This document shows, piece by piece, positions 16,270 through 24,619 of a DNA stretch of 64,000 nt. Every line of letters starts with the position of its first letter. Within the stretch, counting starts at the first letter, position 1. The DNA comes from Candidatus Flexifilum breve. Its GTDB lineage: Bacteria > Chloroflexota > Anaerolineae > Aggregatilineales > Phototrophicaceae. The notes beneath the pieces were generated by a model. That model saw only the letters and a list, made by a program, of their open reading frames with translations. It was not told the DNA's origin and ran no database searches. Location: contig JADKGC010000004.1 in NCBI GenBank assembly GCA_016717205.1, forward strand, positions 434,001 to 498,000, in the 5' to 3' direction. Made by a program: the position numbers and the translations under genes.

Positions 16270-17466
16270 ATGGGCAAGGAAAAATTCGAGCGTAAGAAAC
16301 CGCACGTAAACATCGGGACCATCGGTCACGTCGATCACGGTAAGACCACCCTCACCGCCGCGATCACCAAGACGCTGGCGTTGGCTGGTAAGGCGCAGCG
16401 TATGAAGTACGACGACATCGACAACGCGCCGGAAGAAAAGGCTCGTGGTATCACGATCAACATCCGTCACGTCGAATACGAAACCGATGCGCGTCACTAC
16501 GCCCACGTCGACTGCCCCGGACACCGTGACTATATCAAGAACATGATCACCGGTGCGGCGCAGATGGACGGCGCGATCCTCGTGGTGAGCGCTCCGGACG
16601 GCCCGATGCCCCAGACGCGCGAACACGTGCTGCTCGCCCGCCAGGTGGAAGTGCCCGCGATGGTCGTGTTCCTGAACAAGGTCGACCAGCTCGACGACCC
16701 GGAACTGCTCGAACTCGTTGAACTCGAACTCGGCGAACTGCTGGAAAGCTACGGCTTCCGCGACACCCCGATTGTTCGTGGTTCGGCGCTGCACGCGAAC
16801 GAAAGCACCAGCAATGACATTGGCGCGCCCGAATATCAGCCGATCCTCGCGCTGATGCAGGCGGTCGATGAACACATTCCGACCCCCGTCCGCGACAAGG
16901 ACAAGCCGTTCCTCATGCCCGTCGAAGACGTGTTCTCGATCAAGGGCCGTGGTACGGTGGTGACCGGTCGTGTCGAACGTGGCACGCTGAAGAAGGGCGA
17001 AGAAATCGCCATCATCGGTCTGCGTGACGAAGTCATCAAGACGACTGTGACCGGCATCGAAATGTTCCACAAGGAACTCGATGCGGCGGAAGCTGGCGAC
17101 AATGCCGGTATCCTCCTGCGCGGTACGCAGCGTGAAGAAGTGGAACGCGGTATGGTGTTGGCGAAGCCGAACAGCATCACCCCCCACAAGCGCTTCATGA
17201 GCCAGGTCTACATCCTGAAGAAGGAAGAAGGCGGCCGTCACAAGGCGTTCTTCAACGGCTACCGCCCGCAGTTCTACATCCGCACCATGGATGTGACCGG
17301 CACGGTGACGCTGCCCGAAGGCGTGGAAATGGTTATGCCCGGCGACAACGTGAATCTTGAAGTCGAGCTGATCATGCCTGTCGCGCTCGAAAAAGGCTCG
17401 AAGTTCGCTATCCGTGAAGGCGGTCTCACCGTCGGCGCGGGTTCGATCACCGAGATCCTCCCCTAA
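16270..17466 (+). CDS. tuf: Translation elongation factor Tu
   Basis: 398 aa. It delivers aminoacyl-tRNA to the ribosome as a GTP complex. Motifs: GHVDHGKTTL, RGITIN, DCPGH, NKVD and the GSALHANE segment; domains 2 and 3 run through VTGRVERGTLKKGEE and EGVEMVMPGDNV to a normal end (AIREGGLTVGAGSITEILP). AAGAGGA lies before the ATG. It is the only tuf copy in the window. Confidence 0.98.
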   Translation: MGKEKFERKKPHVNIGTIGHVDHGKTTLTAAITKTLALAGKAQRMKYDDIDNAPEEKARGITINIRHVEYETDARHYAHVDCPGHRDYIKNMITGAAQMDGAILVVSAPDGPMPQTREHVLLARQVEVPAMVVFLNKVDQLDDPELLELVELELGELLESYGFRDTPIVRGSALHANESTSNDIGAPEYQPILALMQAVDEHIPTPVRDKDKPFLMPVEDVFSIKGRGTVVTGRVERGTLKKGEEIAIIGLRDEVIKTTVTGIEMFHKELDAAEAGDNAGILLRGTQREEVERGMVLAKPNSITPHKRFMSQVYILKKEEGGRHKAFFNGYRPQFYIRTMDVTGTVTLPEGVEMVMPGDNVNLEVELIMPVALEKGSKFAIREGGLTVGAGSITEILP

Positions 17467-17493
17467 GACCGCGACGCATAGACGAAATTAGAG

Positions 17494-17524
17494 AGAGTGC
17501 CGGGGGCAGTTGACCCGGCACTCT
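17494..17524 (+). terminator. Strong hairpin between tuf and rpsJ
   Basis: An 11-bp perfect GC-rich stem (AGAGTGCCGGG/CCCGGCACTCT, 9-base loop) without a following T-run. It lies 20 bases before the rpsJ start and could be a processing site, a partial terminator at the str/S10 boundary, or a 3'-end stabiliser for tuf mRNA. Confidence 0.5.
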
Positions 17525-17544
17525 TACTCAGAGGGAATATCGAC

Positions 17545-17853
17545 ATGTTTAAAAACAAGATTCGCATCCGCCTCAAAGCTTACGATCACCGCGTGCTCGA
17601 CCAGTCGGCGCAGCGGATCGTGGAGACGGCGGAACGCACCGGGGCGCGCGTGGTGGGACCCGTCCCGCTGCCCACCCGCGTCGAACGCTTCACGGTGATG
17701 CGTGGCTCGTTCATCGATAAGGACTCGCAGGAACACTTCGAAATTCGCACCCACAAGCGTCTGATCGATGTACTGGACCCCGATAGCAAGACGATTGACA
17801 CGCTCATGCGCCTGAACTTGCCCGCAGGCGTCGATATTGAGATCAAGATTTAA
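17545..17853 (+). CDS. rpsJ: 30S ribosomal protein S10
   Basis: 102 aa. MFKNKIRIRLKAYDHRVLDQSAQRIVETAERTGA is the S10 signature; the long loop RTHKRLIDVLDP contacts the 30S head. S10 also acts as NusE in transcription antitermination. The ATG at 17545 is preferred over 17497 because family homology starts there and AGAGGGAA precedes it. It opens the S10 part of the operon. Confidence 0.97.
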   Translation: MFKNKIRIRLKAYDHRVLDQSAQRIVETAERTGARVVGPVPLPTRVERFTVMRGSFIDKDSQEHFEIRTHKRLIDVLDPDSKTIDTLMRLNLPAGVDIEIKI

Positions 17854-17932
17854 CACGCTGGCACGCGGGTAGCCTTGCCCGCCTCTGCATAACTATTCGG
17901 GAGCGCGTTCACGCTCTCTGGAGGCATATTGA

Positions 17933-18571
17933 ATGAAAGGCATCATCGGTAAGAAAGTCGGCATGACCCAAGTGTTTGATGACGTCGGGAATGTCATTCC
18001 CGTCACCGTCATTCAGGCGGGACCGTGCTACGTAACGCAGATTCGCACGGCTGAAAAAGACGGCTATGTCGCCATTCAGCTGGGGTTCGGTGAAACCAAG
18101 GCGCAGCGCCTCACGCGCGGCGCGCTCGGTCACCTGAAGCGGAATAACCTGCCCTCCCTCCGCCACTTGCGCGAATTCCGCATCAAGAACGGCGAAGTCG
18201 ACGTGGCAGAAGGTGCAACGATTAAGGCGGACGTGTTCACGAAAGGCGAACGCGTCGACGTCATTGGCAAGAGCAAGGGCCGCGGGTTCGCCGGTACGAT
18301 CAAACGGCATAACTTCAACCGCCAGCCCAAGACGCACGGTCAAAGCGACCGTGAACGCGCCCCCGGTTCAGTCGGTATGACGACGACGCCCGGTCGCACG
18401 TTCAAGGGTCAGCGCATGGCAGGACGTATGGGTAATGACCGCGTGACCGCCCAGAACCTCGAGGTCGTGGTGGTCGATGCGGAAAAGAACCTCCTCGCGG
18501 TACGTGGGTCGGTCCCCGGCGCGAACGGCGGCATTGTCGTTCTCAAGCCCGCTCGTGTACGGAGAGGATAG
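17933..18571 (+). CDS. rplC: 50S ribosomal protein L3
   Basis: 212 aa. It begins MKGIIGKKVGMTQVFDD, and the extended loop that reaches the peptidyl-transferase centre is seen in GRGFAGTIKRHNFNRQPKTHGQSDRERAPGSVGMTTTPGRTFKG. Normal length. It stands about 80 bp after rpsJ, in a spacer with small GC hairpins, and is followed 6 bp later by rplD. Confidence 0.97.
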   Translation: MKGIIGKKVGMTQVFDDVGNVIPVTVIQAGPCYVTQIRTAEKDGYVAIQLGFGETKAQRLTRGALGHLKRNNLPSLRHLREFRIKNGEVDVAEGATIKADVFTKGERVDVIGKSKGRGFAGTIKRHNFNRQPKTHGQSDRERAPGSVGMTTTPGRTFKGQRMAGRMGNDRVTAQNLEVVVVDAEKNLLAVRGSVPGANGGIVVLKPARVRRG

Positions 18572-18577
18572 TTAACC

Positions 18578-19222
18578 ATGGCGCAAGTACCTGTTCTGGA
18601 TATCAACGGTAAGCAGGTGAAGACTATCGACCTGCCCGCCGATATTTTCGAAGCGAAAGTCAACAAAGGGCTGATGCACCAGGCTTATGTTCGCCAGATG
18701 GCGAATGCCCGCCTCGGCACGCACAGCACGCAGCGGCGCAGCGAAGTCAGCCGCACCACGGCGAAGATGTACAAGCAGAAGGGCACTGGCCGCGCTCGTC
18801 ACGGGTCGCGTTCGGCTCCGCAGTTTGTTGGCGGCGGTCGCGCTTTTGGCCCCAAGCCCCGTGACTACAGCCTCGACATGCCTAAGAAGATGCGTCAGGG
18901 CGCGATTCGCAGTGCGTTGAGCGCGCTGCTCGCCGATGGCCAGCTTGTTTTCGTCACCGACATCACCCCCTCGTCGCCCAAGACGAAGGATATGGCGAAG
19001 GTCCTGAACGTCCTGGCGGGCGAAAAGTCCACGCTGGTGCTGTTCACGCATGACGAAAAGCTCGTTCAGCGTACGGTGAGCAATCTCGACAATGCCAAGC
19101 CGCTGCTGACTAACTACCTGAACATCCGTGACCTGCTGCAGTACGACAAGGTCATCGTTTCACTGAAGGCGCTCGATGTCATCGTCAAGATTTGGGGCCT
19201 CGAGTCGAAGGAGAATGCGTAA
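18578..19222 (+). CDS. rplD: 50S ribosomal protein L4
   Basis: 214 aa. The exit-tunnel loop is recognisable in KMYKQKGTGRARHGSRSAPQFVGGGRAFGPKPRDYS (macrolide-contact region, no obvious resistance change). In gammaproteobacteria L4 represses its own operon; whether that happens here cannot be judged. It is followed by rplW after two bases. Confidence 0.97.
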   Translation: MAQVPVLDINGKQVKTIDLPADIFEAKVNKGLMHQAYVRQMANARLGTHSTQRRSEVSRTTAKMYKQKGTGRARHGSRSAPQFVGGGRAFGPKPRDYSLDMPKKMRQGAIRSALSALLADGQLVFVTDITPSSPKTKDMAKVLNVLAGEKSTLVLFTHDEKLVQRTVSNLDNAKPLLTNYLNIRDLLQYDKVIVSLKALDVIVKIWGLESKENA

Positions 19223-19224
19223 AA

Positions 19225-19521
19225 ATGGCTGAACTGCATCTGTACGACGTTCTCCGCCGCCCGGTGATCACCGAAAAAAGCAGCGGCATGATGGAAGCGA
19301 ATAACCAGTATGTGTTCGAGGTCCACAAGGACGCGAACAAGCCGCAGATTCGGCAGGCGGTGGAGACGATTTTCGACGTGAAGGTTGTCAAGATCAACAC
19401 GTTGATCCTGCCCGCCAAGCGCGGTGTGCGTGGTCGTCACGAGTACCGCCGCTCACAGGAGTGGAAGAAAGCAATCGTGACGCTCGCACCGGGCGACAAG
19501 ATCGAGATGTTTGAGGTCTAA
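19225..19521 (+). CDS. rplW: 50S ribosomal protein L23
   Basis: 98 aa. LHLYDVLRRPVITEKSS is the family N-terminus, and the extended VKKINT-type strand reads VKVVKINTLILPAKRGVRGR. L23 lies at the tunnel exit and docks SRP and trigger factor. The ATG at 19225 is used rather than an in-frame start inside rplD. Confidence 0.96.
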   Translation: MAELHLYDVLRRPVITEKSSGMMEANNQYVFEVHKDANKPQIRQAVETIFDVKVVKINTLILPAKRGVRGRHEYRRSQEWKKAIVTLAPGDKIEMFEV

Positions 19522-19523
19522 CC

Positions 19524-20357
19524 ATGCCGATTAAAGTTTACAACCCGACCTCTGCAGGTCGCAGAGGCATGACGGGTCACACGTTCGAAGAAATCACGAA
19601 GTCGAAGCCGGAACGGTCGCTGACCGAAGCGCTGCGTAAGCGCTCCGGGCGCAACAACATGGGGCGTGTCACCGTGCGTCATCGCGGCGGCGGTCACAAG
19701 CGTCGTTATCGTATCATCGACTTCAAGCGCAATAAGTTCGATGTCGCGGCTTCGGTGCTGGCCATCGAATACGATCCGAATCGCTCGGCGCGTATCGCCC
19801 TCATCCAGTATGAAGATGGCGAAAAGCGCTACATCATCGCTCCGCTCGGCCTCAAGGTCGGGGACCGGATCGCGAATGGCGAATTGGCGGAAATCCGCAC
19901 GGGGAACGCGCTGTTCATCCGTGACATTCCCGTCGGTACGATGATCCACAATATTGAACTCCTCCCCGGCAACGGCGGCCAGTTGGCGCGCGCGGCGGGT
20001 GTCTCCGGCCAGCTTCTGGCGAAGGAAGGCATCTACTGCCAGGTGCGTCTGCCGAGCGGCGAAGTTCGGTTGGTGCATGAACGCTGCATGGCGACGATCG
20101 GTCAGGTAGGTAACACCGACCACGGTAACATCAAGCTCGGCAAGGCGGGTCGTACTCGCTGGATGGGCTGGCGTCCGTCGGTTCGTGGTATCGCCATGGA
20201 TCCCGGTGGTCACCCGCACGGTGGTGGTGAAGGTCGTTCCGGTATCGGTATGCCGGGTCCCAAGACGCCTTGGGGTAAACCTGCACTGGGCAAGCGGACG
20301 CGCCGCAACAAGCGCACCGATGCGTTCATCGTCCGTCGCCGCAGCAAGCGTCGTTAG
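19524..20357 (+). CDS. rplB: 50S ribosomal protein L2
   Basis: 277 aa. The conserved PTSAGRRGMTG N-terminus, the RNA-binding core GRNNMGRVTVRHRGGGHKRRYRIIDF and the C-terminal GGHPHGGGEGRSGIG loop with the functional histidine are all present. L2 is needed for subunit association and peptidyl transfer. It starts two bases after rplW. Confidence 0.98.
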   Translation: MPIKVYNPTSAGRRGMTGHTFEEITKSKPERSLTEALRKRSGRNNMGRVTVRHRGGGHKRRYRIIDFKRNKFDVAASVLAIEYDPNRSARIALIQYEDGEKRYIIAPLGLKVGDRIANGELAEIRTGNALFIRDIPVGTMIHNIELLPGNGGQLARAAGVSGQLLAKEGIYCQVRLPSGEVRLVHERCMATIGQVGNTDHGNIKLGKAGRTRWMGWRPSVRGIAMDPGGHPHGGGEGRSGIGMPGPKTPWGKPALGKRTRRNKRTDAFIVRRRSKRR

Positions 20358-20376
20358 TCGGTAGGGGAATAAGACG

Positions 20377-20649
20377 ATGGGTCGCTCACTGAAAAAAGGT
20401 CCTTTCATCAGCCCTAAGCTGCTCAAGAAAGTTGAGAAGCTGAATGCTGAGAATAAGAAAGTTGTGATTCGCACGTGGAGCCGTGACAGCACGGTCTTCC
20501 CGCAGATGGTGGGTCACACGATTGCCGTCCACGATGGTCGCCGCCACATTCCGATCTACATCACGGAAAACATGGTCGGTCACAAGCTGGGTGAATTTGC
20601 GCCCACGCGGACCTATCGCGGTCATCTGGTCGAAAAGAAGAAGAAGTAG
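20377..20649 (+). CDS. rpsS: 30S ribosomal protein S19
   Basis: 90 aa. GRSLKKGPFISPKLLKKVEKLN and IGHT-type core VGHTIAVHDGRRHIPIYITENMVGHKLGEFAPTRTYRGH identify it. S19 binds S13 in the 30S head. It ends in a lysine cluster (EKKKK). Confidence 0.97.
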   Translation: MGRSLKKGPFISPKLLKKVEKLNAENKKVVIRTWSRDSTVFPQMVGHTIAVHDGRRHIPIYITENMVGHKLGEFAPTRTYRGHLVEKKKK

Positions 20650-20660
20650 GGAGATCGAAG

Positions 20661-21002
20661 ATGGAAGTCCGCGCAAGCTGGAGTTACGTATCGATCAGCC
20701 CGCAGAAACTGCGCTTGGTCTGCGACCAAGTGCGTGGGATGGGGGCAGAGCAAGCGATGGCGGCACTGCAATTTATGCCGCAGAAGGGTGCGGTTATTGT
20801 CCGCAAACTCGTCGCCTCGGCACTTGCGAACGCCGAAAACAACTACGATCTGTCTGCTGAAGACATGATCATCACCAAGATTTTCGCCGATGGTGGTCCC
20901 ATGCTCAAGCGCTTCAAGGCGGGGGCTCGCGGGCGCTACAAGCCGCGCAAGCGCCGGACGTCGCACCTGACCGTCATTTTGGCTGAACGAGAGGCAAACT
21001 AG
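20661..21002 (+). CDS. rplV: 50S ribosomal protein L22
   Basis: 113 aa. MEVRASWSYVSISPQKLRLVCDQVRG is the usual N-terminus and ADGGPMLKRFKAGARGRYKPRKRRTSHLTVIL is the tunnel hairpin and C-terminal strand. No erythromycin-type deletion in the hairpin is evident. It is immediately followed by rpsC. Confidence 0.97.
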   Translation: MEVRASWSYVSISPQKLRLVCDQVRGMGAEQAMAALQFMPQKGAVIVRKLVASALANAENNYDLSAEDMIITKIFADGGPMLKRFKAGARGRYKPRKRRTSHLTVILAEREAN

Positions 21003-21003
21003 G

Positions 21004-21684
21004 ATGGGGCGTAAAGTACATCCAGTCGGTTTCCGGCTGAAAATCAACCGTGACTGGGATGCCCGTTGGTATGCTCAAGGCTCGGCTTACCGCAACCTCC
21101 TGCAAGAAGATTTCGCCATCCGTCGTTACGTGAAGAAGGAAGGCGAAAAAGCAGGGGTGTCGCGCATCGAGATCGAGCGGCAGTCCAACCAGCTCCAGGT
21201 CACGATCCACACCGCCCGTCCCGGCATTCTGATCGGACGTAAGGGCGATGCGGTCAAGAAAATCCGCCAGGGTCTGGAAGACCTGACGGGTAAGAAGGCG
21301 AAAGTCGAAGTCAACGAGATCGATAAGCCGGATACCGACGCGCTGCTCGTCGCGGAAAACATCGCGGGGCAGTTGGAACGTCGTATCGGTCACAGCCGCG
21401 CGATTAAGCGCGCGATCAGCCAGGCGATGCGGCAAGGCGCGCAGGGCATCAAGATCGAAGTCAGTGGACGTTTGGCGGGTGGCGACATGGCGCGGCGCGA
21501 ATGGGCGAGCGAAGGTCGCGTGCCGCGCAGCACGCTGCGGGCGAGCATCGATTTCGCGCAGGCGGAAGCCCTGACCACCTTCGGACGCATTGGCGTCAAA
21601 GTGTGGGTCTACAAGGGCGAAGTTCTCGGCATCGAGAGGCCGAAGCCGCAGAGCGAAAACAAAGAAGTATACGTCAGCCCGTAG
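21004..21684 (+). CDS. rpsC: 30S ribosomal protein S3
   Basis: 226 aa. It begins MGRKVHPVGFRLKINRDWDARWYA. The KH domain motif GILIGRKGDAVKKIRQGLE is present and the C-terminal half GRLAGGDMARREWASEGRVPRSTLRASIDFA is typical. S3 lies at the mRNA entry channel. It is one base from the rplV stop. Confidence 0.97.
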   Translation: MGRKVHPVGFRLKINRDWDARWYAQGSAYRNLLQEDFAIRRYVKKEGEKAGVSRIEIERQSNQLQVTIHTARPGILIGRKGDAVKKIRQGLEDLTGKKAKVEVNEIDKPDTDALLVAENIAGQLERRIGHSRAIKRAISQAMRQGAQGIKIEVSGRLAGGDMARREWASEGRVPRSTLRASIDFAQAEALTTFGRIGVKVWVYKGEVLGIERPKPQSENKEVYVSP

Positions 21685-21696
21685 GAGTATGTGATT

Positions 21697-22143
21697 ATGT
21701 TGATGCCAAAACGTGTCAAGTATCGTAAGCAGCAGCGCGGGCGCATGAAGGGTCTGTCTCAGCGTGGCTCGACCGTCTCCTTCGGCGAGTATGGCCTGCA
21801 GGCGCTGGAGCCGATCTGGTTGACCAGCCGTCAGATCGAATCGGCGCGCCGCACGATGGTTCGTTATATCAAGCGCCGCGGCAAGATTTGGATCCGCGTG
21901 TTCCCCGACAAGCCGTTCACTAAGCGCGCTGCCGAAACCCGTATGGGTAACGGTAAGGGCTCGGTGGAATACTGGGTGGCGGTGGTGCGTCCGGGTCGTA
22001 TCCTGTTCGAAATGGGCGGTATCCCCGACGAAGAAGCGAAGGAAGCGCTGCGCCTCGCGTCGTACAAGCTGCCGATTCGGACGAAGATCGTCCGCCGCAT
22101 TGACCCGATTTCCGGCCAGGAAGTCGGTGGAGGGATTGTCTAA
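21697..22143 (+). CDS. rplP: 50S ribosomal protein L16
   Basis: 148 aa. MLMPKRVKYRKQQRGRMKGLSQRG is diagnostic. An in-frame GTG at 21691 exists, but the ATG at 21697 matches the family start and sits 10 bases after GTAGGAG. L16 shapes the A-site tRNA elbow contact. The stop codon is followed directly by the rpmC start. Confidence 0.97.
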   Translation: MLMPKRVKYRKQQRGRMKGLSQRGSTVSFGEYGLQALEPIWLTSRQIESARRTMVRYIKRRGKIWIRVFPDKPFTKRAAETRMGNGKGSVEYWVAVVRPGRILFEMGGIPDEEAKEALRLASYKLPIRTKIVRRIDPISGQEVGGGIV

Positions 22144-22353
22144 GTGGACGTCAGCGAAATCCGTGAATTGAACGACGAAGCTCTGGTGGATGCACTCGAA
22201 GATCAGCGTGAAGCGATGTTCAACCTGCGTTTCCAGAAGGCCTTCGGTCAGTTGGAAGACCAAAATGCGATCCGCCTGACGCGGCGCACGATTGCCCGCA
22301 TTTTGACGGTGATGCATGAGCGGAACCTCAATACGCAAGGGCGGAAGGGTTAA
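22144..22353 (+). CDS. rpmC: 50S ribosomal protein L29
   Basis: 69 aa, GTG start directly abutting the rplP stop. VSEIRELNDEALVDALEDQREAMFNLRFQKAFGQLED is a typical L29 helical hairpin, ending in ARILTVMHER. It is a small, all-helical protein near the tunnel exit. Confidence 0.95.
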   Translation: MDVSEIRELNDEALVDALEDQREAMFNLRFQKAFGQLEDQNAIRLTRRTIARILTVMHERNLNTQGRKG

Positions 22354-22358
22354 ACACG

Positions 22359-22670
22359 ATGACGAATAAACGTCGCCGCCTGGTCGGGCGTGTTACCAGC
22401 AACAAAATGGACAAGACGGTGGTGGTGTCGATTGAAATGCGTAAGATGCACCCCATCTACAAGAAGGTCGTGAAGACGACGAAGAAAATCATGGCGCACG
22501 ACGAGAGCAATGCCATTCAAGAAGGCGCGCTCGTCCGCGTTGTGGAAAGCAAGCCCCTCAGCCGCCACAAGCGCTGGGTGGTCGAAGAGGTCATTCAGTC
22601 GACGGGTGCATTGCAGGTCGGTCAGCTGGCGGATGAAGCCGGTCTGACGGGCGGCACTGACGAAGAATAA
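22359..22670 (+). CDS. rpsQ: 30S ribosomal protein S17
   Basis: 103 aa, slightly long. The OB-fold core is RRRLVGRVTSNKMDKTVVVSIEMRKMHPIYKKVVKTTKKIMAHDE, followed by GALVRVVESKPLSRHKRWVVEEVI. The last 20 residues (QVGQLADEAGLTGGTDEE) are an acidic extension absent from compact S17 proteins. Confidence 0.95.
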   Translation: MTNKRRRLVGRVTSNKMDKTVVVSIEMRKMHPIYKKVVKTTKKIMAHDESNAIQEGALVRVVESKPLSRHKRWVVEEVIQSTGALQVGQLADEAGLTGGTDEE

Positions 22671-22689
22671 GTGACGGAGCAAAGCGAAG

Positions 22690-23061
22690 ATGATCCAGAA
22701 CGAATCCCGTCTTAAAGTCGCCGATAACACCGGCGCGCAGGAAATCTTGGTGATTCGCGTTCTCGGCGGTTCGTTCCGTCGTTACGGTGGCATCGGCGAT
22801 ATCGTCGTGGCGACCGTGAAGAGCGCGCAACCCGGCGGCAGCGTGAAAAAGAGCGATGTGGTCAAGGCGGTGGTGGTGCGCGTGGCGAAGGAATACCGGC
22901 GTGAAGACGGATCGTACATCCGCTTCGACGATAACGCCGTGGTGATCCTGAACGACGACCTCCAGAACCCGCGCGGGACCCGCGTCTTTGGGCCTGTGGC
23001 GCGCGAGCTGCGTGACCGGGGATACCTGAAAATCGTTTCGCTTGCGCCGGAAACCCTGTAA
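22690..23061 (+). CDS. rplN: 50S ribosomal protein L14
   Basis: 123 aa, the canonical length. MIQNESRLKVADNTGAQEILVIRVLGGSFRRYGGIGDIVVATVK and RREDGSYIRFDDNAVVILN identify it. L14 is at the subunit interface and binds the silencing factor RsfS in many bacteria. Confidence 0.97.
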   Translation: MIQNESRLKVADNTGAQEILVIRVLGGSFRRYGGIGDIVVATVKSAQPGGSVKKSDVVKAVVVRVAKEYRREDGSYIRFDDNAVVILNDDLQNPRGTRVFGPVARELRDRGYLKIVSLAPETL

Positions 23062-23081
23062 AGAAAAGGTGAGGGTAGAAG

Positions 23082-23405
23082 ATGCAGCGGATTAAGAAGG
23101 GCGATACCGTTGAGGTGATCGCCGGGAAAGACCTGGGCGAACGCGGCGAAGTGACCGCCGTGCTTCCCAAAGACAATCGTGTCGTGGTGCAGGGCATCAA
23201 CGTCATGAAGCGTCACCAGAAGGCCAAGCAGGCGGGCAACCAGCAGATTCCCGCGCAAATCGTGGAATTTGATGCGCCGCTGAACCTCTCGAACGTGATG
23301 CTCGTGTGCCCGAACTGCAACAAGAAGACCCGTGTCGGCTTCAAAGTGCGCGAGGACGGTTTCAAGGTCCGCGTGTGCAAGAAGTGCGGCAAGGACATCG
23401 AGTAA
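23082..23405 (+). CDS. rplX: 50S ribosomal protein L24
   Basis: 107 aa. The KOW motif GDTVEVIAGKDLGERGEVTAV is N-terminal. The C-terminal CPNC...CKKC zinc ribbon is intact here. L24 starts 23S rRNA folding. Confidence 0.97.
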   Translation: MQRIKKGDTVEVIAGKDLGERGEVTAVLPKDNRVVVQGINVMKRHQKAKQAGNQQIPAQIVEFDAPLNLSNVMLVCPNCNKKTRVGFKVREDGFKVRVCKKCGKDIE

Positions 23406-23415
23406 GAGGGCGATC

Positions 23416-23961
23416 ATGGCTTACAAAATCATTGAGCGGTACAAAGATCAGGTCGTCCCGGCGTTGATGTCGGAATTCAAGTACAAGAACATCAACCAAG
23501 TTCCGCGCGTCGAAAAGATCGTGGTCAACATCGGCGTGGGCGAAGCGATTGACGAACCCAAGTCGTTGGATGGCGCGGTCGCTGACCTGCGCGTGATCAC
23601 CGGGCAGCAGCCCGTGATCAACAAAGCTAAGAAAAGCATCGCGGCGTTTAAGCTGCGTGAAGGTCGCGCCATCGGCACGAAAGTGACCCTGCGCGGCGAT
23701 CGCATGTGGGCGCTGCTCGACCGGTTGATTAACGTGGCTCTGCCGCGTATTCGTGACTTCCGCGGCGTCTCGCCGGATACCTTCGACGGGCGCGGGAACT
23801 ACACCATCGGTCTGCGCGAACAGTTGGTCTTCCCGGAAATTCAGTACGACAAGATCGACAAAGTGCGCGGCATGGAAATTACCGTCGTCACGACTGCTCA
23901 GACTGACGAGGAAGGGCGTCGTCTGCTGAAGCTGCTGGGGATGCCCTTCCGCGAGAGCTAG
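23416..23961 (+). CDS. rplE: 50S ribosomal protein L5
   Basis: 181 aa from the ATG at 23416, which has AAGAGGGCG before it; the frame is open further upstream inside rplX but that part is a shadow. ERYKDQVVPALMSEFKYKN, KNAK-like INKAKKSIAAFKLREG and the C-terminal ITVVTTAQTDEEGRRLLKLLGMPF are family marks. L5 carries 5S rRNA. Confidence 0.97.
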   Translation: MAYKIIERYKDQVVPALMSEFKYKNINQVPRVEKIVVNIGVGEAIDEPKSLDGAVADLRVITGQQPVINKAKKSIAAFKLREGRAIGTKVTLRGDRMWALLDRLINVALPRIRDFRGVSPDTFDGRGNYTIGLREQLVFPEIQYDKIDKVRGMEITVVTTAQTDEEGRRLLKLLGMPFRES

Positions 23962-23979
23962 TAGGGGAACGAGTCTGTT

Positions 23980-24186
23980 ATGGCAAAGAGATCCATGACG
24001 GCACGCGAAGGCCGCCGCAAGTATAAAGTGCAAGTGCGGAATCGCTGCCAATATATCGACCCGAATTCGGGTAAAACGTGTGGTCGCCCGCGCGGCTATA
24101 TCCGCCGCTTCGGCCTGTGCCGCATCCATTTCCGTGAATTGGCGCTTCAGGGCAAGATCCCCGGCGTGGTCAAGTCAAGCTGGTAA
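23980..24186 (+). CDS. rpsN: 30S ribosomal protein S14, atypical zinc motif
   Basis: 68 aa, close to the short zinc-type (S14-Z) length of 61. The conserved core CGRPRGYIRRFGLCRIHFRELA is clear, but the metal ligands are unusual. Standard S14-Z uses Cys-x2-Cys then Cys-x2-Cys. Here the first pair is Cys23-x10-Cys34, with an insertion (QYIDPNSGKT), and the last ligand is His50 rather than Cys (CRIH). Zinc binding by three Cys plus one His remains possible. It lies between rplE and rpsH as expected. Confidence 0.93.
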   Translation: MAKRSMTAREGRRKYKVQVRNRCQYIDPNSGKTCGRPRGYIRRFGLCRIHFRELALQGKIPGVVKSSW

Positions 24187-24201
24187 GAAAGAGGATATTG
24201 C

Positions 24202-24606
24202 ATGATTAGCGATCCTATTGCAGATATGCTGACACGCATCCGTAACGGGCTGCTGGCTGGCATGTCCACCGTCGAAGTGCCGGCGAGCAAGTTGAAGGTG
24301 GAAATTGCTCGTATTCTGAAGGAAGAAGGCTACATCGAGGATTACTCCCTCGGTGAACAGAAACCCTTCAGCCTGATCACGATCAATCTCAAGTATCATG
24401 GCAGCCGCCGTGAACGTAAGCCGGTCATCACGCACATTCAGCGCGTGAGCAAGCCGGGACGCCGTGTGTATCGCAGCCGCGCTGACCTGCCCCGCGTTAT
24501 GTCGGGCATCGGTATCGCCATCGTCACCACCCCTAAGGGCGTGATGACGGCGCAGCAGGCGCGTCGCGAACACGTAGGCGGCGAAGTCCTGTGCTACGTG
24601 TGGTAA
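24202..24606 (+). CDS. rpsH: 30S ribosomal protein S8
   Basis: 134 aa. MISDPIADMLTRIRNGLLAG and the C-terminal GIAIVTTPKGVMTAQQARREHVGGEVLCYVW are diagnostic. S8 binds the central domain of 16S rRNA and is the spc-operon autoregulator in E. coli. Confidence 0.97.
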   Translation: MISDPIADMLTRIRNGLLAGMSTVEVPASKLKVEIARILKEEGYIEDYSLGEQKPFSLITINLKYHGSRRERKPVITHIQRVSKPGRRVYRSRADLPRVMSGIGIAIVTTPKGVMTAQQARREHVGGEVLCYVW

Positions 24607-24619
24607 GTGGGGGTTAGCG

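Noticed and set aside
19518..20492. 324-aa frame antisense to rplB
   Set aside because: Composition is that of a shadow frame; rplB is unambiguous.
20974..22338. 454-aa frame antisense to rpsC-rplP-rpmC
   Set aside because: Spans three certain ribosomal genes on the other strand and shows no family features.
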